This document shows, piece by piece, positions 33,547 through 42,432 of a DNA stretch of 64,000 bases (positions are counted from its first letter, which is position 1; each line of letters opens with the position of its first letter). Origin of the DNA: an uncultured Erysipelotrichaceae bacterium (GTDB taxonomy: Bacteria; Bacillota_I; Bacilli_A; RF39; UBA660). The DNA lies in contig CACZFH010000004.1 in NCBI GenBank assembly GCA_902780395.1, forward strand, positions 1-64,000. Reading direction: 5' to 3'. The position numbers were made by a program, and so were the translations under genes. The notes under the pieces are model-generated. The model made no database searches. It saw nothing but the letters and a program-made list of their open reading frames with translations, and had not been told where the DNA came from.

Positions 33547-34845
33547 ATGGGAAGACGAAAAGAAAGCAAAGACCGAATAAGAATTAAAAACTTAAAGAAT
33601 ATTCAAGAAATATACCTACAAGATATTCAACCGATAAGCCTTAAGGGTCACATAAATTTAGTTCCTGGTTTTTGGGTCTATTGTCTAGACCCATATGAAA
33701 TAATACAATATTATGCCGATGAACCAATGTTTGAAGAATTTGTTCTAAGATTAAAAGAAGTATATCTAGAAGAAAAAGATAGTCTTTTAAATGGTCATAT
33801 TAAAATAGATCCTAAAACAGAAAAACTATTTTTAGAAGGAAACTTAGAACAGCTAAAAGGAATCTATAAGTTCTATCAAAATCAAGAAGGATACAACTAT
33901 TCATTACTATTTAAAGAAGACAGATTAAGAGCTAGATTACCAATTATTCTATATCATTTTAAAGAAGCTTCTAAATATTTAGTTAAAGAAATGAGAGATA
34001 TAATTCCATCAAAAGATATTTCTTTTTTTAGTACTATTATCAATAACATGCCAAAAAAACTATTATTAGATTATGATGAAGATGAGAATAGCTGGACAAT
34101 AGAGATTGGTAATATATTTAATAGACCAATGCCATTAATAATAAAAGCAGAAATAGATAAAACCAAATTGGCCATTAAATGTGAAGTGCCAGAATTAGAA
34201 TTTTTAGATGAAACTACTTACCAAATTGAAAATGGTAAGGTAATAAAAGAAAGAGAAATATATTCAAAAAATGATTTACTACACTATTTCAAGAATAATC
34301 TTGAAATAGTTGATCAAGAACTACCAAATAAATGGTTAATGCAAGAAGAACAAAAACATGATAATTGGTTTAAAACTCCTTGGGGTGGATATATTGGTAT
34401 AACAGAGAAAAATGAGGTTATCAATGTAAGTACCAATAAAGTAAAAGATGAAAATGGTCTAGATTCATTAAGAGAAGAAAAAGATATCATTCAAACAATA
34501 GAGACTATTTATATTACACCATCAGAAGACTCTGTTTTGATAAGAGAAATAGCAAGTAAAGATTATTATAAAAAAGCTAATGAGAGATATACATTAATGC
34601 GAATTCCTCTAGATAAAATGAATAGAACATCAATAGGTATTATTAAAAATAACAGATTATTATTAGAAACATCATTTGATAAAAGTGGCTTAATTGGTGC
34701 TGTTAAGAAAAAACTAGCAGGAAAATATTTCTATCATATAGCTAACTTAGAGTCAATCAAAGATACTATTCAATTTATTGGAAAAGAAGAGGGAATCTAC
34801 GATAGTGTAGATTTACTAGATGCAAAAATATATGAAAAAAGGTGA
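33547..34845 (+). CDS. Unknown protein, first gene of AAA+/VWA-like unit
   Basis: A 432-residue soluble protein with no recognised domain, signal or membrane segment. It contains GFWVYCLDPYEI early, then mixed alpha/beta sequence, and ends shortly after SFDKSGLIGAVKKKLAGKYFYHI. I start at ATG 33547 (MGRRKES), preceded by GTGAGGGG, instead of the upstream ATG inside the promoter. Its stop codon lies 6 nt before the ATPase start, so production is coupled. It is probably a substrate-recognition or adaptor component; that is inferred from operon position only. Confidence 0.7.
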   Translation: MGRRKESKDRIRIKNLKNIQEIYLQDIQPISLKGHINLVPGFWVYCLDPYEIIQYYADEPMFEEFVLRLKEVYLEEKDSLLNGHIKIDPKTEKLFLEGNLEQLKGIYKFYQNQEGYNYSLLFKEDRLRARLPIILYHFKEASKYLVKEMRDIIPSKDISFFSTIINNMPKKLLLDYDEDENSWTIEIGNIFNRPMPLIIKAEIDKTKLAIKCEVPELEFLDETTYQIENGKVIKEREIYSKNDLLHYFKNNLEIVDQELPNKWLMQEEQKHDNWFKTPWGGYIGITEKNEVINVSTNKVKDENGLDSLREEKDIIQTIETIYITPSEDSVLIREIASKDYYKKANERYTLMRIPLDKMNRTSIGIIKNNRLLLETSFDKSGLIGAVKKKLAGKYFYHIANLESIKDTIQFIGKEEGIYDSVDLLDAKIYEKR

Positions 34846-34850
34846 TTAAA

Positions 34851-37076
34851 GTGGGTATGTTTAGAACAGAAGAAGAAATAAAAAGAGATAAAGAAAGAAG
34901 ATTGGTTGATTCCTTTATCTATAAGATTAATCAATTAATACTAACCGATAACAAATATCCTATCATAGATTATGTTAGAGATTATACAAATAAAGTAATA
35001 GATGGGTATGATAGTGTTTTTAAGGATATAACCACAATTCTAGAAATATTTAATAAGATGATAGAAAGCAATATTGATGAGATAGAAGAATTCGAGGATC
35101 ATTTTAAATTGTTAGAGAAAACATATCCATCAATAGTTCCTAAAAACAGCATAGATTATGAAAAAAGAAGAAACGATTTTATTAATACCTTCGTAGGAGC
35201 TAATGGTGTCCTAGCTAATGGAATCTACAATGAAAAAGTAGCTGCTTTATTTGAAAATAAAAGTTTATATTTAGACATTGTTAGTCTTATCAACGGTAGT
35301 GATTTTCATTATATACTTATTGAAAATATAGATTTAATTAATAAGACAATTATTAATTTAGCTCCAGAATATAGTACTGGAGAAAGATTAAGAAGTGCCG
35401 TGATTCAATACTTAGATGGTTTTGAAAGAATCACAAATGAAGATTATCAAGGACATAGTGAAAATCAAATAGAGGAAGCCAGAAATAGAAATGGAATATA
35501 TAAAACTACTAGAAAAGAAATGGCAATCATGGAAAAAAGATTACTTGAGACTTCTCTTGTTTTAGAAAGAATAAAAGCTGCCGAATTAAACATAGATGAT
35601 AAAATATCAACTCTTAAAAAAATAATTGATGATGGTATAGAATTAATAAAAAAAGTAGCTGAAGATAATGAACAACTTCAAGCAGGTAAATTATCAGCTG
35701 AAACAGATAGATTAATGAAACGTTTAGATGATTATTTAACAGTTTTAGAGCCAGTTTTAAAACAAAAAAGTAATAAAGTATTTGAAGAAACTAGACAAGA
35801 ACAATTGCAACAATTAGAAAACTACAAAGTAGCTTTTGCTGGCTATAGTTCTTTATCCGACGATATTGCTAGAATGAGGAGAGAATCTGAAGAAGCACTA
35901 AATCTTTGGCAAGAAAAAGTTGAAGAAATTAAACATTTTTCCGAAAATAACCCAAAAGTTCGTAGAATAGCAGAGCAACAAAAAGGTTTATCTCCTATAG
36001 AAAATCAAATTATTGTTTCTGGAAGTCCTACTATTATACTTCCTTATAGTGATATTAGCTTACCAAAAGAAATATCAACAGGTATACTTCCATTACTTGA
36101 TAAAACTATTCCTTATGGAAAAAGATATGAATTAATGGAAGAACTAATAGAAAAAAATATAAAGAAAGGTATTAATTATCATAAAAATTTCAAACAAGCC
36201 GCTTCCCTTTTATTAGAAGGTCATAGCTTATATCTTTATGGACCTTCAGGTTCAGGAAAAGGATATATGGTAGAACAATTAGCTAGTCTATTATCTTATG
36301 ATAAAATGATAGAATTAAGTAAAATTACAGATAAATATACTGTCGAAGGATATAGAGATCCTCAAGGAACATATCAACCATCAGAGACTGCTATTGCTGC
36401 CTTGTATGGCTATTTATTAGTTCAAAATGAACTAGATAACTACGATCAAAATAATACAGTTATGATGAATCATATTATAGATAAAATTCATAAGAAATAT
36501 AATAACCAACAAACAAACGTGACACATGTTTTTTGCAATACAGTAGCTATCAATATCCATCCTAACTTTCGTACCGTAGCAACAGCTAATACCCGTGGAG
36601 CAGGACCTAATATAGTATATCCTCAACGTGAACAAATTGATGGTGCAGTGTTACAAAGATTAAAACCTATATATATTGATTATGATGAAGAACTAGAAAA
36701 TCAATATCTTACTTATGAAAACTGGAAAGATTTTATGAAAATATTTCGTGCTGCTTGTGCCCAATATGCTCACGAAAATAAACTTGAAGAAGCTCCTGGA
36801 GAATTGAATACTAGAGATATTTACTCATTGCGAGAAACAATCGACAATAATTGTAGAGAATTGGCCTGGATTGTAGAAGAAAATTTCACGCAAACAAAGG
36901 ACCCTGAGTTTTTAATATATCTTCGTAGATATGTAGGAAATGCATACGATATTCCATATGAAAGCATAACTGCTCCATCAAATTATGCTAATAAGAAGGG
37001 AGTCTTAAAAACTGTTCCTTCCACAGAGATTGCTAAAACATTTATATATCAATGTAAATATCTAAGAGGTAAATAA
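34851..37076 (+). CDS. MoxR/CobS-type AAA+ ATPase with coiled-coil N-terminus
   Basis: A 741-residue protein. Residues 1-430 are charged and helical with heptad-like stretches (about 230-370). The AAA_5-type module follows: Walker A GPSGSGKG (36240-36263), sensor-1 block FRTVATANTRGAG, then LQRLKPIYIDYDEELE, typical of CobS/MoxR proteins. The expected Walker B reads LLVQNELD, so the canonical Asp-Glu is Asn-Glu. Such ATPases remodel proteins together with VWA partners; the next gene may encode one. GTG 34851 is preferred because GGTGAT lies 4 nt before it. It is flanked by 1- and 5-nt gaps, so all three genes form one operon. Confidence 0.75.
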   Translation: MGMFRTEEEIKRDKERRLVDSFIYKINQLILTDNKYPIIDYVRDYTNKVIDGYDSVFKDITTILEIFNKMIESNIDEIEEFEDHFKLLEKTYPSIVPKNSIDYEKRRNDFINTFVGANGVLANGIYNEKVAALFENKSLYLDIVSLINGSDFHYILIENIDLINKTIINLAPEYSTGERLRSAVIQYLDGFERITNEDYQGHSENQIEEARNRNGIYKTTRKEMAIMEKRLLETSLVLERIKAAELNIDDKISTLKKIIDDGIELIKKVAEDNEQLQAGKLSAETDRLMKRLDDYLTVLEPVLKQKSNKVFEETRQEQLQQLENYKVAFAGYSSLSDDIARMRRESEEALNLWQEKVEEIKHFSENNPKVRRIAEQQKGLSPIENQIIVSGSPTIILPYSDISLPKEISTGILPLLDKTIPYGKRYELMEELIEKNIKKGINYHKNFKQAASLLLEGHSLYLYGPSGSGKGYMVEQLASLLSYDKMIELSKITDKYTVEGYRDPQGTYQPSETAIAALYGYLLVQNELDNYDQNNTVMMNHIIDKIHKKYNNQQTNVTHVFCNTVAINIHPNFRTVATANTRGAGPNIVYPQREQIDGAVLQRLKPIYIDYDEELENQYLTYENWKDFMKIFRAACAQYAHENKLEEAPGELNTRDIYSLRETIDNNCRELAWIVEENFTQTKDPEFLIYLRRYVGNAYDIPYESITAPSNYANKKGVLKTVPSTEIAKTFIYQCKYLRGK

Positions 37077-37077
37077 T

Positions 37078-38037
37078 ATGAGTAGAGAGCCTAATTATTT
37101 AAAATATCCATCCATCATGAAACCACCACAATCAATACAATTAATGAATGAAAATATAACACTATATGAGTATACTTTTAATGGAATAATAGAATTATAT
37201 GATTTCTTAAAGACTAATCCACCTATAAATGAGAAATTTAATAAAGATAGGTTATCCAGTGTTATAAAATCAACTGCTTTTTCTGGAGCTCCTTATGATC
37301 AAGCAGTTGAAAAATTGATGGATTCAGAAGCTGCTGGATATCTCAATTACTTAAAGATTAATAGAAATATTCAAAGATTTGCATCTAATAATAAAACATA
37401 CAAAACAGTAAAAACTTTAGCTGGAACACCGGACCCAATTGCTATTGCTACCAATTCACCATATACTTCTACTACTAGAAGAAAAGTAAGAGTTCCTAAA
37501 ACAATAGTATTAAACGTTGATATATCCTTTGATGGAGATACAACAGATGACCAATTGTTAAATAGAGCCATAATTGTTACAGTTTTAATAAATGCTTTAG
37601 AAAGAAGAAACTATAAGGTATTAGTTAATTCATTCATACTAAGTGAATATGGTGATGAAGTAATCAAAGCAACTTTTGGTATTAAAGGAACTGGCAAAGG
37701 CACTGATTATCAAACATTATACAAAACACTGGTAGTTAAAGAGTTTTTTAGAAGAATCTACTTTAGATTAGTTGAAGTGAGTGATGTTGAAAATAAATGG
37801 TGGTATTCTTACGGAGGACCCTGCAGTAAAGAAAAAAGTAAGGAATTAATGAGAATAGGTTCAAATGAATTGTTGTTTAGAAGTCTAAATAAAATGGAAA
37901 TATATGGAAAAGATATTGGGGAAGATTTTAAAAATTCGATTGAACTACTAGGATTAAAAAGCATAATAGATGTTTCCTCTGAAAAAAAAATATTAGAACA
38001 ATGTTTAGAGAATAAAGAAAAGATTTATCATAGATAA
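37078..38037 (+). CDS. Probable VWA-like partner of the AAA+ ATPase
   Basis: A 319-residue soluble protein. Its middle (about residues 138-185) reads TIVLNVDISFDGDTTDD then NRAIIVTVLINALERRNYKVLV. This resembles the strand-MIDAS-like-loop-helix pattern of degenerate VWA proteins paired with CobS/MoxR ATPases in phages and mobile elements (DUF7192-like). A true D-x-S-x-S metal site is not complete (D-I-S-F-D instead). The ATG lies 1 nt after the ATPase stop. The assignment rests on this pattern and on context; no enzyme activity is implied. Confidence 0.6.
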   Translation: MSREPNYLKYPSIMKPPQSIQLMNENITLYEYTFNGIIELYDFLKTNPPINEKFNKDRLSSVIKSTAFSGAPYDQAVEKLMDSEAAGYLNYLKINRNIQRFASNNKTYKTVKTLAGTPDPIAIATNSPYTSTTRRKVRVPKTIVLNVDISFDGDTTDDQLLNRAIIVTVLINALERRNYKVLVNSFILSEYGDEVIKATFGIKGTGKGTDYQTLYKTLVVKEFFRRIYFRLVEVSDVENKWWYSYGGPCSKEKSKELMRIGSNELLFRSLNKMEIYGKDIGEDFKNSIELLGLKSIIDVSSEKKILEQCLENKEKIYHR

Positions 38038-38143
38038 TCTTTTTTTTACTATCTAGTTAAATAGAGAACAAAATAATTATTCTTTTTTTTAAATATATGT
38101 TACAATATAAATAGCATGATAAGAATCATGATAGGAGGGTAAT

Positions 38144-38902
38144 ATGTTTAATTTAAATAATCAAGTAGCAGTAATTACAGGAGCATCATCTGGATTAGGG
38201 ATGCAAATGGCTAGAGGCTTTGCTAAGCAAGGTGCTAATCTTGTAATACTTGCTAGAAGAGTAGAAAGACTTGAAGAATTAAAAAAAGAATTAGAAAGTC
38301 AAGGAGTAAAAGTATTAGCAATAAAATGTGATGTTACAAATACCGATGATATTAACAGCGCTGCTAAACAAGCAGAAGAAACCTTTGGAAAAGTAGATAT
38401 CTTAGTTAATTGTGCAGGATCTTCAAAGGATAAAGGTGTTCTTGAAATGAATGATGAAGAATGGGATTTTACCATTGCTACCGATGAAACAAGTGTATTT
38501 AAAATGACCAGAGCATTTGGAAATATCATGAAAAAGAATAATTATGGAAGAGTAATTAATATAGCATCTATGTATGGTATGGTAGGAAATTCTGAAATAC
38601 CTACAATTGCTTATCATTCTTCTAAAGGAGCTGTAGTTAATTTCACCCGTGCTGCTGCTGCTGAATTAGCTCCACATGGAATTACAGTAAACTGTATTTG
38701 CCCAGGTTATTTCTATACAGAATTAACAACAGCAGTATTAGATACAGAACAATTCCAAGCTTTTGCTAATAGCCATGTTCCTATGAAGAGATATGGAAAA
38801 GAAGGAGAATTAAATGCCGCTGCTATTTTCTTAGCAAGTCCTGAAGCAAGTTATGTAACAGGAGTAATTCTACCAGTAGATGGTGGTTATACTGCAGTAT
38901 AA
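38144..38902 (+). CDS. Short-chain dehydrogenase/reductase
   Basis: A 252-residue NAD(P)-dependent oxidoreductase of the classical SDR family. The cofactor loop is GASSGLG (residues 12-18), NCAGS replaces the usual NNAG near 87, the catalytic Ser lies in NIASMYG, and Y-x-x-x-K is YHSSK near 155. The end VTGVILPVDGGYTAV is typical. The closest functional names would be gluconate 5-dehydrogenase or FabG-like reductase, but the substrate cannot be fixed. A strong AGGAGGG site precedes the start. Confidence 0.88.
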   Translation: MFNLNNQVAVITGASSGLGMQMARGFAKQGANLVILARRVERLEELKKELESQGVKVLAIKCDVTNTDDINSAAKQAEETFGKVDILVNCAGSSKDKGVLEMNDEEWDFTIATDETSVFKMTRAFGNIMKKNNYGRVINIASMYGMVGNSEIPTIAYHSSKGAVVNFTRAAAAELAPHGITVNCICPGYFYTELTTAVLDTEQFQAFANSHVPMKRYGKEGELNAAAIFLASPEASYVTGVILPVDGGYTAV

Positions 38903-38933
38903 TAAAGCTAATATTTACATATTTAAAAAAATA

Positions 38934-38942
38934 TGATATAAT
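38934..38942 (+). promoter_or_regulatory. Extended -10 promoter element
   Basis: TGATATAAT lies 27 nt before the ATG at 38970. Confidence 0.6.
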
Positions 38943-38969
38943 ACTCTCCAAAAGAAGGGGAGTATTTTT

Positions 38970-39704
38970 ATGGACAAAAGTTCAGAACAAATAGATAAAT
39001 ATTTAGAACAATATGAAAACTCACAATTATCTTTAGAATTAGAACTATATAAAAATGCTATCTATGATATTACCAAAATACTATCTTTTCAAGAAAAAGA
39101 CTCTCTGAAAAGAACAAATATTGGTTATAAGACAGAAGATACAATAGCCAGAATCAATAAGTCATTAAAAAATAGATTAAAAAATGATAATAATAATTTA
39201 TCATCAATAGAACTAGAAGAACAGTATTTAAAAGAGTTACTATATTTACTACAATTAGTAGAAAAAGAATTAAAATATAGATATAGATTATGTGTTCTTT
39301 CTAATTTAAATAGAAAAAAACAATTTAAAAAAGCAAAACTATCAAAAAGCAATGAACAATCAATTCAATTGATGATTTACAAAGGATTAGTAGATTCATT
39401 AGAGGATTTTTGTAATGATGGTTTGATTGTCTCAGAAATCATCAAAGAACAATATGCTAAAATAAAGAGATTAGAAAGAAAACTAAATTGTATGTTTTCA
39501 AATGTAGAAGACCAAAAATCAAAAGAACTATATGAAGATTGGTTAAAATTAAAGAAAAAAGTACTTGGATTTGAAATGGAAACAGTAGCATCTTTGGATA
39601 GTATTTGTAAGAATATATCATTAAAATGCAAGTATTTGAAAGCTCAAGCAAATACAAATAGAAATACAAATTCTCGAAAATACACATTATTGAATCGTAA
39701 ATAG
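38970..39704 (+). CDS. Hypothetical helical protein
   Basis: A 244-residue, Lys/Glu/Leu-rich protein without membrane segments or recognised motifs. It is probably almost entirely alpha-helical with coiled-coil potential (residues about 60-115 and 150-200). Three cysteines are scattered. It has its own promoter and terminator, so it is a single-gene unit. AAGGGGAG precedes the ATG. The function is unknown. Confidence 0.65.
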   Translation: MDKSSEQIDKYLEQYENSQLSLELELYKNAIYDITKILSFQEKDSLKRTNIGYKTEDTIARINKSLKNRLKNDNNNLSSIELEEQYLKELLYLLQLVEKELKYRYRLCVLSNLNRKKQFKKAKLSKSNEQSIQLMIYKGLVDSLEDFCNDGLIVSEIIKEQYAKIKRLERKLNCMFSNVEDQKSKELYEDWLKLKKKVLGFEMETVASLDSICKNISLKCKYLKAQANTNRNTNSRKYTLLNRK

Positions 39705-39729
39705 GATGAAAACATCCTATTTTTTTTTG
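39701..39729 (+). terminator. Intrinsic terminator
   Basis: The stem ATAGGATG / CATCCTAT with an AAAA loop is followed by ten T; it overlaps the stop codon. Confidence 0.85.
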
Positions 39730-39734
39730 ATTTA

Positions 39735-39743
39735 TGATATAAT
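39735..39743 (+). promoter_or_regulatory. Extended -10 promoter element
   Basis: TGATATAAT lies 25 nt before the likely GTG start of the P-type ATPase. Confidence 0.6.
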
Positions 39744-39768
39744 AAAATATAATAAGGGTCGTGGTAAA

Positions 39769-42399
39769 GTGAAAAATGATAGATATTATGCAATGACAAT
39801 AGAAGAAGTCTTTCATAGAGTTCAAACATCAAAAGAAGGACTTTATAGTAAAGAAGTTCAAAAAAGACAACAAAAATATGGAAAGAATGAATTACCTAAA
39901 TCGGAAGATTTTAGTATCTGGGATGTCGTATTACAAGAATTATTAGATCCCATCGTTTTATTGCTACTAATCTCCGTTTTAGCATCATTACTAATAGGGG
40001 AAATAGTAGATGCAGTGGTAATCATATTAATAGTTGGAATAGATATTATTATTGGGACTTATGAAGAAACTAAAGCAAATAATACAATGTCAGCCTTAGA
40101 AAAACTAATTTCTGAGAAAACAAAAGTAAATCGTGAAAACGAAGAAATAATCATAGATTCAAAAGATGTTACAGTAGGAGATTATATTTTTCTAGAATCA
40201 GGAGATAAAATTCCTGCTGATTTAAGAATCGTTGAATCACATAATTTTACAGTAGATGAATCAATCTTAACAGGAGAAAGCCTACCAGTTGAAAAAAACA
40301 AAAAAACTTTACCCAATAAAAAATGTGCTATTACATCGCAAAGTAATATCGTCTTTGCTGGAACAACAGTTATGACCGGACGTGCCACAGCTGTAGCAAT
40401 CAGAATAGGAACAAATACCGAAGTTGGAAAAATTGCCACAACTATGCATGAAACTAAAGAAGAAAAGTCTCCTTTAACCATTCGTATTGATCAATTTTCC
40501 AAACAAATCAGTATAGCAATTATTGCCCTAGGAATCATAATAGCACTATTATTACTATATAAAGGAGTACATCCTTCTGAAATATTAGTATCCGTAATAG
40601 CCTTAGCCGTATCAGCAATGCCAGAAGGCTTACCTCTTGCTATGACAATGGCTCTAACTATAGCATCCAATAAAATGGCAAAACATAAAGTAATTACTAA
40701 GAAATTAAATTCCGTAGAAGCTTTAGGAAGCTGTACCGTAATTGCTAGTGATAAAACAGGAACTCTAACAGTAAATGAACAAACAGCTAGAAAAATAATA
40801 TTACCAAATAATGAAGAGTATATGATTACAGGTACTGGATATAACATTGAAGGAGAAGTAATAGGCAAAAACCTAGAATTTGCCAAAGAAATAGCTAAAC
40901 TAGGAATTATTAATAATGAAGCAAAATTTACTAAAGAAAATCAAATAGGAGATTCAATTGATATAGCTTTCTTAGTATTAGGAGAAAAACTAAAGATTAA
41001 AACAAATGAAGTAGAAATACTAGAAACCATTCCTTATGAATCCGTAAATAAGTATTCAGCTGTTTTTTATAAGATAGGAAATGAAACATATTGTACAATG
41101 AAAGGATCTCTAGAAGTAATCTTAAATGCCTGTAAAAATATGAATTTATCAAAAACATTTGATAAAGAAAGAATAGGACTTCAAAATGAAGAACTCTCAA
41201 AAGATGGTTATCGAGTCATTGGAATAGCTAATGGAAAAATAAAAGAACAAAAAGAATATACAGAAAAAGATATGAAAGATTTAACGTTTATGGGACTAGT
41301 AGGCTTTATTGATCCTATTCGTAAAGAAGCTATTCCAGCTATAAAAAAATGTAAAATGGCTGGAATCAAAGTTTTAATGATTACTGGAGATCATCCTCTA
41401 ACAGCATTTAAAATAGCTAAAGATTTGCAATTAGCTACTCATTATAAAGAAACAACCACAGGAGAAGAAGTGGAAGAATACTATAATAAAGGAGAAAGAC
41501 TTTTTGATGAATTCGTAAAATCCAAAAAAGTCTTTTCCCGAGTTACACCTCTCCAAAAATTAAAAATAGTAGAATCTCTAAAGAGACAAAAAGAATATGT
41601 AGCAGTAACAGGAGATGGAGTAAATGATGCTCCAGCTTTAAAAACAGCTAATATTGGTATCGCTATGGGTAGTGGAACTGATATAGCTAAAGAAGCTGCT
41701 AAAATGGTTGTTTTAGATGATAATTTTAAATCAATTGTAAGTGGTGTCCAAGAAGGAAGAGTAGCTTATGCCAATATAAGGAAGATTACTTATTTTCTGT
41801 TGTCTTGTGGCCTAGCTGAAGTATTATTTTTTACATTATCTGTATTAATGAATATGCCAATGCCTCTAGTAGCTATCCAACTATTATGGTTAAATGTAGT
41901 AACAGATGGATTGCAAGATATTGCATTATCATTTGAAAAAGCTGAAAATGATATTATGAAAGAACCTCCAAGAAATCCTGAAGAAAGCTTATTTAATAAG
42001 GATATGATAGAAGAAATCATAATAGCAGGATTAAGTATAGGAATTTTAGTTTTCTATGTATGGTTCTACTTAGTAAAGACTTTGAATATGGAACTATCTC
42101 TAGCTAGAGGATATATTATGGTTTTAATGATCATCCTTCAAAACTTACATGCCTTTAATTGCCGTAGTGAAACAAAAAGTATTTTTAATAAAACCATTAA
42201 GAAGAATAATATATTTATTATTAGTATAGTATTATCTATTCTATTAGGATTAGCTGTAATAGAAATACCACAATTATCTTTCTTATTAAAAACAGAACAT
42301 ATTCCATTACCAGCTTTATTAACTGAAATACTATTTGGTGGAATAATCATTGTAATAATGGAATGCTATAAAAAAATAAAATATCTAAAGAAAAATTAG
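39769..42399 (+). CDS. Calcium-type P-type ATPase
   Basis: An 876-residue P2-type cation pump in the cytoplasmic membrane. The N-terminal cation-ATPase domain leads into transmembrane helices. The actuator loop is TGES, the phosphorylation site is SDKTGTLT, and the hinge is GDGVNDAP. Calcium-site residues are visible: PEGLP in M4 and NVVTDGLQD in M6. About ten membrane helices fit a SERCA/PMCA-like bacterial Ca2+ exporter. I place the start at GTG 39769 (K-N-D-R-Y-Y-A-M-T-I-E-E), because the upstream ATG lies inside the preceding terminator. ATG 39793 is an alternative. Confidence 0.9.
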   Translation: MKNDRYYAMTIEEVFHRVQTSKEGLYSKEVQKRQQKYGKNELPKSEDFSIWDVVLQELLDPIVLLLLISVLASLLIGEIVDAVVIILIVGIDIIIGTYEETKANNTMSALEKLISEKTKVNRENEEIIIDSKDVTVGDYIFLESGDKIPADLRIVESHNFTVDESILTGESLPVEKNKKTLPNKKCAITSQSNIVFAGTTVMTGRATAVAIRIGTNTEVGKIATTMHETKEEKSPLTIRIDQFSKQISIAIIALGIIIALLLLYKGVHPSEILVSVIALAVSAMPEGLPLAMTMALTIASNKMAKHKVITKKLNSVEALGSCTVIASDKTGTLTVNEQTARKIILPNNEEYMITGTGYNIEGEVIGKNLEFAKEIAKLGIINNEAKFTKENQIGDSIDIAFLVLGEKLKIKTNEVEILETIPYESVNKYSAVFYKIGNETYCTMKGSLEVILNACKNMNLSKTFDKERIGLQNEELSKDGYRVIGIANGKIKEQKEYTEKDMKDLTFMGLVGFIDPIRKEAIPAIKKCKMAGIKVLMITGDHPLTAFKIAKDLQLATHYKETTTGEEVEEYYNKGERLFDEFVKSKKVFSRVTPLQKLKIVESLKRQKEYVAVTGDGVNDAPALKTANIGIAMGSGTDIAKEAAKMVVLDDNFKSIVSGVQEGRVAYANIRKITYFLLSCGLAEVLFFTLSVLMNMPMPLVAIQLLWLNVVTDGLQDIALSFEKAENDIMKEPPRNPEESLFNKDMIEEIIIAGLSIGILVFYVWFYLVKTLNMELSLARGYIMVLMIILQNLHAFNCRSETKSIFNKTIKKNNIFIISIVLSILLGLAVIEIPQLSFLLKTEHIPLPALLTEILFGGIIIVIMECYKKIKYLKKN

Positions 42400-42401
42400 T
42401 A

Positions 42402-42410
42402 TGTTATAAT
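42402..42410 (+). promoter_or_regulatory. Extended -10 promoter element of tkt
   Basis: TGTTATAAT lies 22 nt before the transketolase start. Confidence 0.55.
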
Positions 42411-42432
42411 AAAAATGATGGGAGGAATGGAT

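Noticed and set aside
39457-39832. Minus-strand frames over the hypothetical helical gene and P-type ATPase start
   Set aside because: No ribosome site; they are opposite-strand shadows across a terminator and promoter.
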